64,000 nucleotides of DNA from Paenibacillus aceris (GTDB lineage Bacteria; Bacillota; Bacilli; Paenibacillales; NBRC-103111): positions 117,133 to 181,132 of the forward strand of contig NZ_JAGGKV010000015.1 in assembly GCF_017874035.1 (NCBI RefSeq), read 5' to 3'. Under the pieces are notes generated by a model. It had not been told where the DNA came from. It saw nothing but the letters and a program-made list of their open reading frames with translations, and made no database searches. The number at the start of each line of letters is the position of its first letter. The stretch's first letter is position 1. Shown one piece after another: positions 45,696-53,471 of this stretch. A program made the translations under genes and the position numbers.

Positions 45696-46298
45696 TTATT
45701 TTTGAGAATCAAGAATAAACATAGATGCATCATGTCCCATGAATATTTTACTTCCATTGTAAAAAGTTTTGGATTGAATATTCCTGTACCCTATTTTAGT
45801 CATTATGTCAGTTAGCTTTTCTTGATCAAATCCGTTATGAACAATATCTGAAACTACTTTTTCATTTTTATTGAAATCTACGATTAATAAATGTCCTCCT
45901 TCATTTAGAACATCAAATAATCTTGATAAAACAAATTCAACATCCTTAATATGAAGTAGAACCTGAGCCATAAAAATATAGTCAGCATGTAAATCCGATA
46001 GATCATCCTTTTCAAAGTCAAAGCATAATGTATCGACATTCTGAATATTAAAATCAGAAATCTTCTGCTGTATTTGATTAATCATGTTTTGTGAAGTATC
46101 CAGAAAAAGCATAGAATTGAAATCGCTTAACAAGCTCATCCCGACAAGACCAGTTCCACACCCGAAATCAATAGCATTTTTACTATCAGTGCCAACTAAA
46201 TATTCACGAATGGCATCAGATGATACCTTTCCAATTTGAATTCTTTCAGGAGTGTCATATATATTAGCTATCATTTCAAACTTATCTGTATTTCCCAT
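45696..46298 (-). CDS. Class I SAM-dependent methyltransferase
   Basis: The 200-residue protein has motif I IDFGCGTGLVGMSLL at ~42-56, LFLDTSQNMINQIQQKI (motif II), and YIFMAQVLLHIKDVEFVLSR then LLIVDFNKNEK. These identify a UbiE/YcgJ-like class I fold. The methyl acceptor is unknown. GGAGAGG lies 5 bp before the ATG. It is distinct from the two broken methyltransferases at 48-49 kb. Confidence 0.9.
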   Translation of the reverse strand: MGNTDKFEMIANIYDTPERIQIGKVSSDAIREYLVGTDSKNAIDFGCGTGLVGMSLLSDFNSMLFLDTSQNMINQIQQKISDFNIQNVDTLCFDFEKDDLSDLHADYIFMAQVLLHIKDVEFVLSRLFDVLNEGGHLLIVDFNKNEKVVSDIVHNGFDQEKLTDIMTKIGYRNIQSKTFYNGSKIFMGHDASMFILDSQK

Positions 46299-46493
46299 TA
46301 TTACCTCTCCAGTCTATTGACATCTTTTTATCGTGCCCGTTTAGCTTAAAACCGATTCAATCAATTTTTGTACATATAAAATATTCGCGATCTAAAACCA
46401 AGACCCCTTTTTGAGGGGGATTTTCGTTTTCTGGAGACAATCTGATATACTTAATCCACAAGTGGAAAACAATTCTTTTAGATGGAGGTTCGC

Positions 46494-46823
46494 ATGTCAA
46501 ATTCCTGTATGTTTACCATGGCAATGTACCGCCCTCACCCGGGTAAAGAAGATGAACTAGCTGAGATTGTCAAAGAACACGTCCCGATGCTTCGCGAAGA
46601 AGGACTCATCACTGATTTTACTCCAGTAACGCTGCAATCTGCAGATGGAACACTGATTGAAATATTCGAATGGTTGTCTGAAGAAGCGAAGGACAAAGCG
46701 CATACCTCTCCGAAAGTATGGCCGCTATGGGAAAAAATGATGAAAGTTGCCGAGTTGGTAAGCCTATCGTCGCTGCCTGAAGCGGACAAGCCATTTCCGA
46801 ATTTCAAAAGAGTCACCCTATAA
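46494..46823 (+). CDS. Antibiotic-biosynthesis-monooxygenase-like (ABM) protein
   Basis: The real start is ATG 46494, because GGAGG (overlapping the earlier ATG) is its ribosome site. The 109 residues form an alpha/beta dimeric barrel of ABM type: FTMAMYRPHPGKEDELAEIV, VPMLREEGLITDFTPV and EIFEWLSEEAKDKAHTSPKV. Members act as small monooxygenases, haem-degrading enzymes, or have no known activity. It is the only plus-strand gene in this part. Confidence 0.75.
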   Translation: MSNSCMFTMAMYRPHPGKEDELAEIVKEHVPMLREEGLITDFTPVTLQSADGTLIEIFEWLSEEAKDKAHTSPKVWPLWEKMMKVAELVSLSSLPEADKPFPNFKRVTL

Positions 46824-46839
46824 ACAGCATTGGAGTAAG

Positions 46840-46867
46840 AACCTTCAAGATTACTTGGAGGTTTTTT
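46840..46867 (+). terminator. Terminator of the ABM-like gene
   Basis: AACCTtCAAG-atta-CTTGgAGGTT is followed by TTTT on the plus strand. One stem mismatch. Confidence 0.75.
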
Positions 46868-46880
46868 ACATTAACGAATC

Positions 46881-46906
46881 AAAAAAGAGCTGCTTTAATG
46901 CAGCTC
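46881..46906 (-). terminator. Terminator of the small two-helix membrane protein (copy 2)
   Basis: GAGCTGC-tttaat-GCAGCTC is followed on the minus strand by TTTTTT. It lies within ~10 bp of the stop at 46917. Confidence 0.8.
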
Positions 46907-46916
46907 CTGCGCTTTG

Positions 46917-47186
46917 CTAAATTTTAGAGAGTATAACCGAAAGAATCATTCCAGAAATTGGAATCCAAAACAAATATGATTTTAGTAGTCCGACTAACCA
47001 ATTGTGTTGCGAAACTGCCATTTTCGTGTGGTCGTGATTTCTTTGTAAATCGGTTAAAGCGCCTGTCGTATTCCAGGTATTGATATAGTTAGACCTGCCT
47101 CCACTTCCTGGGGAAAACAACATTAACGATACCACCAAAAGACCTAGAGAGCCCATAAAAACATAGTCTGATATTTGTTGCAGCAT
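46917..47186 (-). CDS. Small two-helix membrane protein (paralogue of the gene at 7345)
   Basis: The start is ATG 47186, 9 bp after AGAGGAG. The 89 residues begin MLQQISDYVFMGSLGLLVVS, have a hydrophilic loop (TWNTTGALTDLQRNHDHTKM) and end WIPISGMILSVILSKI. The two ends match the protein at 7345-7590; the loops are different in sequence. The conserved termini and free loop suggest a small assembly in the membrane. Family and function unknown. Confidence 0.75.
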   Translation of the reverse strand: MLQQISDYVFMGSLGLLVVSLMLFSPGSGGRSNYINTWNTTGALTDLQRNHDHTKMAVSQHNWLVGLLKSYLFWIPISGMILSVILSKI

Positions 47187-47349
47187 GTTTCGCGCTCCTC
47201 TCATAGCTGTACTTCTATTTAATTATAAATTAACTTCGGAATTAATTCCATTTTTATCCTATACAACTGCAAATTTGCATTACACAACCCCTTGGTGTGA
47301 CAATGAGTGAATACGTTTTGATCTGATGGCTACTGACTTCCTGAAACTC

Positions 47350-47781
47350 TTAAAAACTCTTTACAAATCTTACTCCTGTATCTTCATACCCAAGATCTTT
47401 ATAAAAATTATGTGCTTCGTTGATTCTTTTATGTCCTGTTACTAGCCAAGTACCCTTACATTGGTTCTTTATAGCAAGGTCCTCAGCATACTCCATTAAT
47501 ATTCTACCTATTCCTTTTCTTTTCTCCTCAACGTCGACAACGATGACAGAGATCTCTCCATATCTAACAATGTCTTCTATATTTTCTCGAATTCTAAATC
47601 CAAGAGTACCCATTATTTTATCTTCTTCATATACAAACAATGAGTCAAAAGGGCTTTGAGCTACAAAATCTATTCTATTTCTCATAATATCCGCAGTAAT
47701 TTCTCTATTAAGCAATTGAGTCATTAATCGGCTTAATGCCAAACAATCCTTTGAAGTAGCTTTTCTGATTGTATAAGTCAC
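47350..47781 (-). CDS. GNAT-family N-acetyltransferase
   Basis: The 143-residue protein has the GNAT fold: MTYTIRKATSKDCLALSRLM, a central ISVIVVDVEEKRKGIGRILM with the RKGIG acetyl-CoA P-loop (~95-105), and AHNFYKDLGYEDTGVRFVKS at the end. The acetyl acceptor cannot be assigned. It appears monocistronic. Confidence 0.85.
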   Translation of the reverse strand: MTYTIRKATSKDCLALSRLMTQLLNREITADIMRNRIDFVAQSPFDSLFVYEEDKIMGTLGFRIRENIEDIVRYGEISVIVVDVEEKRKGIGRILMEYAEDLAIKNQCKGTWLVTGHKRINEAHNFYKDLGYEDTGVRFVKSF

Positions 47782-47871
47782 TTAAGTCTCTCCTTAGGAT
47801 TTGAAGTGTTTTATAAAAATTCTTCACCATCTGTTCACTAAGTTAATCTAGATATTGCGCCTTGCCGACAA

Positions 47872-48381
47872 CTATTCCAATATTACCTTACCATCGTACT
47901 TCTCATAATCTTTAAATACTCTTAGATGATGTCTTGCAAAAAGCTCACTCGAAGCTTCTGGTAAATTATCCACTGGATAAAATTCAGCATCTACACTTTC
48001 GTCTGTCTCTTTATCAAGGCTACCCGACCACGCATCCACTCGAAATAAATATTCAATTACATGATGCTCGTTCCCCCAACGGTCCGTGAATGTTTGTGTT
48101 GTTGGAGAAGAATAAATAGCAATTAATGTTGCCTGCAAAACGTTAAGTCCAGTTTCTTCTTTGACCTCACGTTTCATCGCATCAAATACGGATTCATCTA
48201 ATTCCATAGCTCCAGCAGGCATACCCCATTTTTTATCACCACGGCGCTTAATAAACAAGGCACGTCCTTCATCATCAAGTAAGATTGCTCGTACTGAGTT
48301 TACAATGATCTTCTGAGTGCCGACTGCATTGCGAAGTTTTCCTAAATACGAATCATGCCAACTACCGCGCATCTTTATCAT
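47872..48381 (-). CDS. Nudix hydrolase
   Basis: The 169-residue protein has a Nudix box from G57: G-AMELD-E63-x7-R71-E72-V-K-E75-E76-T-G78-L, preceded by the basic pattern RGDKKWGMPAG. An N-terminal extension (MIKMRGSWHDSYLGKLRNAV) is typical of stand-alone Nudix enzymes that act on ADP-ribose or NDP-sugars. It is unrelated in detail to the Nudix gene at 40913. Confidence 0.9.
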   Translation of the reverse strand: MIKMRGSWHDSYLGKLRNAVGTQKIIVNSVRAILLDDEGRALFIKRRGDKKWGMPAGAMELDESVFDAMKREVKEETGLNVLQATLIAIYSSPTTQTFTDRWGNEHHVIEYLFRVDAWSGSLDKETDESVDAEFYPVDNLPEASSELFARHHLRVFKDYEKYDGKVILE

Positions 48382-48494
48382 CCTTTGGATTAAATGGATT
48401 ACCTTCTATTTCCATCTAATTTAGCATACATATCTGAATCGTGCCATTCCAAAGAACTCGAGTAATATTGAGTTTCTTAAAAGGAGGACTTCGT

Positions 48495-49169
48495 ATGGCT
48501 TCCCATTCCCATTCCCGATTTTTCAAGCAGTCCGATCCGAAGGAGCAAGACTTTGTTTATCCATTACCTGAGACTTGGTGGAGCAGACCTTATGAGTATG
48601 CCTGGTGTGCTTCCTTTATAGAATCAAGTGATATTATCTTAGATGCGGCTTGAGGAATCCCCCATCCGTTTAATTTTGTTCTTGGCCGGAGATGTAAGCA
48701 TGCTTATGCTTGTGATTGGGACTCTCGCATTGTTTCATTCAACAGCATTATGGATACCATTCGGATAGATATTAGCGATGAGGCAGCCGAGCATGTACAA
48801 AAGGGGGCATATACGGAAACTCACCTCAGTCAAGCAAACCTTACTAATCTTCCTTACACTAATTGTTTTTTTGATAAAATATTTTGTATTTCTGTTTTCG
48901 AACATTTGAACCTCGAGGACATGCAGACTGTATTGGAGGAATTCAAAAGAACGCTTAAAGACGACGGAATCATTCTCCTCACACTCGATTACCCAACCAT
49001 TGACTTGAGCATCTTTCAGTCATTTGTTCGAAACGCAGGGTTGGAAATGGATCATGAAGCAAACTTCACACTTCCGCCTGATGCTTTACATACTGACATG
49101 TGGGGCGGATTATATTGTTTTCGAGCTGTGCTAAAAAAAGCGGTTTTTAGCAAGGAGGCATCTGGGTGA
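48495..49169 (+). pseudogene. SAM methyltransferase gene with a lone in-frame TGA
   Basis: From ATG 48495 (AAGGAGG 7 bp upstream) the frame runs 225 codons to 49169, broken only by TGA at 48651-48653. The interrupted motif is SDIILDAA-[TGA]-GIPHPFNFVL, i.e. the usual methyltransferase motif I DAACG, so the TGA stands where Cys (TGC or TGT) is expected. Downstream are CISVFEHLNLEDMQTVLEEF and LLTLDYPTID. A single-base change to nonsense is the simplest explanation; selenocysteine is considered under findings. The stop codon overlaps the start of the next gene (GTGA). Confidence 0.75.
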
Positions 49170-49616
49170 ATTTCGATTACATTGAGTATTGGAACTATGA
49201 AATATCCACAGTACATAGGCTTGGATGTTGCACAATCCTCGATTAGTTTATGCAAGGAGATATTCAAGGAGGACACGAACAAAAGTTTCATGCTCTATAA
49301 GCCAGGTTATCTTGTTAACCGCGGCTTTTTCAAAGCGGAACTGGTAGTGTGCTTAGATGTACTGTATCACATAACGGATGAACATGATTTCAACACGACC
49401 TTATTGGATGTGTTTCAATGTTCGAGCAAGTGGGTTGTTTTATATACGAAGATTACTACAGGGCTTGAACCTCAGGAAGTCGCAACCATTAAAGACAGGG
49501 ATACATTGAGCCATCTAGCCAAGTTTTCAGATTTTGAAATTGTCGAGATCATTAATCAGCGCTATCCTCAGCTATCTTCCTCTCATTTCATCATTTTGGA
49601 GAAAAAAGAACTCTAG
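49166..49616 (+). pseudogene. Second SAM methyltransferase gene with an internal deletion
   Basis: The GTG at 49166 overlaps the preceding stop (GTGA) and has AGGAGG upstream. It reads MNFDYIEYWN, the usual beginning of a methyltransferase subgroup, then loses frame. From about 49196 the sequence resumes in another frame as MKYPQYIGLDVAQSSISLCK, LVVCLDVLYHITDEHDFNTT and WVVLYTKITTGLEPQE. The N-terminal ~60 residues with SAM motif I are missing, so the gene is inactive. It is the decayed partner of the methyltransferase gene before it. Confidence 0.7.
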
Positions 49617-49634
49617 GTTCTCCCGGTTTTTCAA

Positions 49635-50726
49635 CTACACTTCTTGCATATGTCGGCCTCTAATGTAGCTAACGAGTAGAAAAATAATCGGGAAACCGAC
49701 GATGAAAATCGGAAAAATGAATTTAATCCAAACAAATTTCGCGTAATCCAACATACCTACGATGTTAGCAGGTGTTAAAGAAGTAACGAAAATGACGGTT
49801 GCAGCAAATCCGATCATAACCCGCCAATTCTTGATGCCAAGCAATTGCGCGGTTCCATAGCTGTTGATGAACAAGTAGATGGATAACTTTACGAATACGC
49901 TGAAAATCCAGATGAACACGATCCAGACATCCATATTTTGAATAAATTCTAGATAATTAATAAATCGCACCATACTAAAATACGGAAAGACTAACGTTGC
50001 TCCGATATTTGTTCCGAATGTTGCAACAACCATAGCCGCCGTAATCGTAGCGATCAATGATGGAATACCAATCGCCAATAGAGTCGGCGTTAGAAGCTTT
50101 TGCGAATTCGCGATAAAAGGCGTTAACATCATGATCATCATGGACTCTCCTAGGAAGGATGCATTCACGAGTGAACCCTTTAAAATGGGCATTACTCCCG
50201 AATCCGCGTATACAGGCAAAAGAAGCGATGTGTGCAGATTAGTTAAATTTAATGCAAAAGTTATCACAATTCCGACCAAAAGCAAAGGTCCGGCCAATTC
50301 ACTGAAGCGTGCAATAGCTTCGACGCTTCCTGCGTAATTTATGTAAACCATAGCTGCAACCATAAGAGCTGCGATTATCCATATTGGCGTATCGTGAAAG
50401 AGAAATTGCTTAATAAACAAAGAAAAAATTCTTAGTATATCGGCAGCTACTGAAAACCACACCAAAACATATAACACACCAATTAGTTTTCCACCCCACT
50501 TTCCAAAAAGCTTTTGTGTAAACTCCACCAGCGTATGGGAAGAATGCCGTTGACAGACTCGAACTAAAATCAGCGTCACGACTAGTCCAATGACTCCTGC
50601 CACTGCAAGCGAAATCCAAGCGTCCTGTTTAGCAATATCGATCGTAGGCGATACAGTCAGCCAAATACTCATCGAAATTTCTAACGTCGTGAATATCCAA
50701 AACAACTGCCAAGTTGAAATTTTCAC
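49635..50726 (-). CDS. gerAB: Spore germination receptor permease, GerAB family
   Basis: The 363-residue protein has ten membrane helices of the APC-like GerAB fold, from MKISTWQLFWIFTTLEISMS through FFLYKKxx-type helices to FPIFIVGFPIIFLLVSYIRG. In germinant receptors this subunit holds the amino-acid or sugar binding site. Its start overlaps the stop of gerAC by 4 bp (ATGA). Gene order is gerAA, gerAC, gerAB, a common alternative order. Confidence 0.9.
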   Translation of the reverse strand: MKISTWQLFWIFTTLEISMSIWLTVSPTIDIAKQDAWISLAVAGVIGLVVTLILVRVCQRHSSHTLVEFTQKLFGKWGGKLIGVLYVLVWFSVAADILRIFSLFIKQFLFHDTPIWIIAALMVAAMVYINYAGSVEAIARFSELAGPLLLVGIVITFALNLTNLHTSLLLPVYADSGVMPILKGSLVNASFLGESMMIMMLTPFIANSQKLLTPTLLAIGIPSLIATITAAMVVATFGTNIGATLVFPYFSMVRFINYLEFIQNMDVWIVFIWIFSVFVKLSIYLFINSYGTAQLLGIKNWRVMIGFAATVIFVTSLTPANIVGMLDYAKFVWIKFIFPIFIVGFPIIFLLVSYIRGRHMQEV

Positions 50727-51889
50727 TTTCTTTCTCCTATTCCTGGGATTCGCTTGCCTATATCCCCTATACTCTGAATTTTCAATTTGACATCAACAGA
50801 TACTTCAAGTATTGGGAAAATTTGATCCCATTTGTTCCGAATTTCTTTCCAGTAGTAAGGATGTTCTCTATGAACTTCTTCTCCGAATCCGAACACGTCT
50901 TGTCCAAACTGAAGCTGTAATTCTTTTATTGTCGCTTCAACTTTCTTTGCTTTAATTTCATTAAGTTTTCTTTCTAATCGGATACGTTCGGCGGATACCG
51001 AAAGATCAATATCCGTATTGTTTTCAAGCACCCTTCCGGTTCCCTCAAGTTTCACATGGGCTTTCAGTTTATTGCCTTCGAACTCTGTACGAATAGATTT
51101 TTTTAAGTTGGATTCATACAAAGATATGCTACCTTGCTCCGTTTCTTCCGTCACGAATTGACTTTTTAATACCCCTTTGACCCAAAACAATTCTAAAGAT
51201 TCTCTCCCGCTCACTTCCCCGACCATTTGCAATTGTTTATTAAATATAGCAACGGATCTAACGTCAAAGATTTTGTGTTTCTCTTGGTCATTAATCGGAG
51301 AAATTTCGATCATCGGCATGGAAGGCCGAATGCCATCACGTCCTACATCGAGCAAGACATCCCGTAGGGCAGTGTCTCCCAATCGACAGTATCGGTCTTG
51401 ATCAACGGCCACAATCGCTGAAAATTGATTGAACGGACTGTTGATATTTAAGACATCCTTTCCTTTACCATTATTCACAACGAAGATATCCGTCCGCAAT
51501 CGAGTATCGGTATTTCGCGTAAATTGATCCATTATATCGGTTAGTCCTTTACGTGCCAACTTTTCTCCAATGAAAATAGACCTGCGATGGCCAAGAAAAA
51601 CCCTGCGGGGCAGCTTGTCTTGAATTTGTTGCGTCAAATCTACGAGGGAGGAGGATCCAGTCGCTGTTAGTACGATATTTGCCCTTCGTTCGTTTCCCCC
51701 GCCTCCTTTGGTGCTCTTGATATTGGCGGGAACTGCGATTTGTGCGCTCTTTTGAAGCTTACCGCTCTCCGTTAGATCCAGGGCAGTTCCTATCCAGAAA
51801 GCGTAATCGTTTATTTCATTCCTGTCCCAACATCCGGCAAGCAACAATGTCAGTACTAAACAAAGGATTGAGCAACAGATTTTCATCAT
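50723..51889 (-). CDS. gerAC: Ger(x)C-family germination lipoprotein
   Basis: From the ATG at 51889, which overlaps the gerAA stop by one base (TAATG), the 388-residue protein has a lipoprotein signal MMKICCSILCLVLTLLLAGC with the lipidated Cys at ~20. The following WDRNEINDYAFWIGTALDLT and later VEATIKELQLQFGQDVFGFG belong to the GerAC family, the outer-leaflet subunit of the receptor. An earlier ATG at 51907 overlaps gerAA and adds six residues. Length is usual. Confidence 0.9.
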   Translation of the reverse strand: MMKICCSILCLVLTLLLAGCWDRNEINDYAFWIGTALDLTESGKLQKSAQIAVPANIKSTKGGGGNERRANIVLTATGSSSLVDLTQQIQDKLPRRVFLGHRRSIFIGEKLARKGLTDIMDQFTRNTDTRLRTDIFVVNNGKGKDVLNINSPFNQFSAIVAVDQDRYCRLGDTALRDVLLDVGRDGIRPSMPMIEISPINDQEKHKIFDVRSVAIFNKQLQMVGEVSGRESLELFWVKGVLKSQFVTEETEQGSISLYESNLKKSIRTEFEGNKLKAHVKLEGTGRVLENNTDIDLSVSAERIRLERKLNEIKAKKVEATIKELQLQFGQDVFGFGEEVHREHPYYWKEIRNKWDQIFPILEVSVDVKLKIQSIGDIGKRIPGIGERK

Positions 51890-53283
51890 TATTTTCGTTG
51901 CGCCCATACGTATCGTTTATTCATTCGTATCAGCGTGTCCTTCCAGAAATTTGGTCTGATAGGAGCAAACGGTTTTAAATATGGAATGCCGAACGACTTG
52001 AGTGTCACAAGATGGATCATGATAAACATAATTCCGATCGCGACACCGTACAGCCCAAGGAATCCCCCTAATATCAGCAGCGGAAATCGCAGAATTCGAA
52101 AAGGCAATGCCAAACTATAACTTGGAAAAGCGAACGAAGCAATTCCAGTACCTGCAACAATCATGACGATAGGAGCAGAAATAAAACCAGCTTGGACTGC
52201 TGCTTCCCCAATAACCAATGCGCCTACGATACTCACGGCTGAACCGATTGCTTTAGGCAAACGAAGCCCGGCTTCTCGCAATCCTTCAAACATAAGTTCC
52301 ATTAACAAAGTTTCAATAACGGTCGGAAACGGAATACCTTCTCTAGACGCTGAAATACTAAGCATTAAAGAAAGCGGAATCATCTGTGGATGGAACGTCG
52401 TTAGAGCAACATATACGGATGGAAGCAGACAAGACATAATTGCCAGCAAGAACCGCAAAAGTCTAACTGCTGAGACATATAAGAAGCGTTCATAATGGTC
52501 TTCAGCTGCTTGAAAGCCTGACCAAAATGTCATTGGCAATAATAGTGCGTTTGGAGAGCCGTCAACGATAATGGCTACTCTTCCTGCCAATAAACCTGCG
52601 GAAACGGAGTCCGGTCGTTCTGTATTTTGGATTTGCGGGAATAGGGATAAGGTCTTATCCTCGATAAATTCTTCAATATAGCCGGAATCCAACAATTGAT
52701 TCGTGCGGAAAGTATGAAGTCTTCTTGTGACTTCTTGAAGCAATTCGGGTTTCACTTTATCTTCGATATATGCAACGATAAACTCTGTATTGGTCAGCTC
52801 TCCTGCTTGATGGCTTTCGAACTTTAGTTTCGGGTTACTTATTTTTCTTCGAATCATGCTTAAATTTGTTTTTAGGTCTTCGGTGAATCCCTCACGCGGA
52901 CCGCGTATCGATGCCTCGTTCGAAGGTTCATTGATCGCGCGTTGTTTGAAAGCGGAAAGATCTGCTAAATAAGCGTATGGCTTACCGTCTAGAATGATGG
53001 CTGTACTGCCTTTCAGAACTTTAGCTGCAATTTCTGATATGCGAATTACAATTTTATATTGTGTAAGTCGCTCAAAATCATGACTAATTATGCATGCAGA
53101 AATAATCTCTTCCAGTTTGGTAGAATCAGTCAGTTCTTCTATATAAACGAGCAGAATGTTTGAGTGATCCGATAGTTTTAGTGACCGAAATACGACATCA
53201 TCACAATTACGAAAAATGTATCGCAATGCATCATGATTGATAACAGCATTTTCACTCAAATCCACGGGAATGCTCGGATCCAT
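51889..53283 (-). CDS. gerAA: Spore germination receptor subunit, GerAA family
   Basis: ATG 53283, with AAGGGGG 7 bp upstream, gives 464 residues. The N-terminal half is soluble (DVVFRSLKLSDHSNILLVYI, LEEIISACIISHDFERLTQY), and the C-terminal half has four or five helices with AGRVAIIVDGSPNALLLPMT and TVIETLLMELMFEGLREAGL, the GerAA hallmark. GerAA subunits form ion channels that open on germinant binding. It is first in its operon. Confidence 0.9.
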   Translation of the reverse strand: MDPSIPVDLSENAVINHDALRYIFRNCDDVVFRSLKLSDHSNILLVYIEELTDSTKLEEIISACIISHDFERLTQYKIVIRISEIAAKVLKGSTAIILDGKPYAYLADLSAFKQRAINEPSNEASIRGPREGFTEDLKTNLSMIRRKISNPKLKFESHQAGELTNTEFIVAYIEDKVKPELLQEVTRRLHTFRTNQLLDSGYIEEFIEDKTLSLFPQIQNTERPDSVSAGLLAGRVAIIVDGSPNALLLPMTFWSGFQAAEDHYERFLYVSAVRLLRFLLAIMSCLLPSVYVALTTFHPQMIPLSLMLSISASREGIPFPTVIETLLMELMFEGLREAGLRLPKAIGSAVSIVGALVIGEAAVQAGFISAPIVMIVAGTGIASFAFPSYSLALPFRILRFPLLILGGFLGLYGVAIGIMFIMIHLVTLKSFGIPYLKPFAPIRPNFWKDTLIRMNKRYVWAQRK

Positions 53284-53379
53284 GCTGATTCCCCCTTTCC
53301 AGAAATTCACTGTATATTTTGCGCGAATTTTTATTGCATTATTCCAGAAAAAGTAAAAGAAGAACTACATAGATGCTTC

Positions 53380-53410
53380 GAAAAAAAAAATCCCCGATTG
53401 ACGGGGATCT
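53380..53410 (-). terminator. Terminator of the second rph-like gene
   Basis: On the minus strand GATCCCCG-tcaat-CGGGGAT is followed by ten T. It lies 60 bp past the stop at 53472 and just upstream of the gerAA start. Confidence 0.9.
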
Positions 53411-53471
53411 AAATGCACTCTTATTTATGCTTTGATGTCGATTGAGAGCCAATTATTTGATTTAACTTAGG

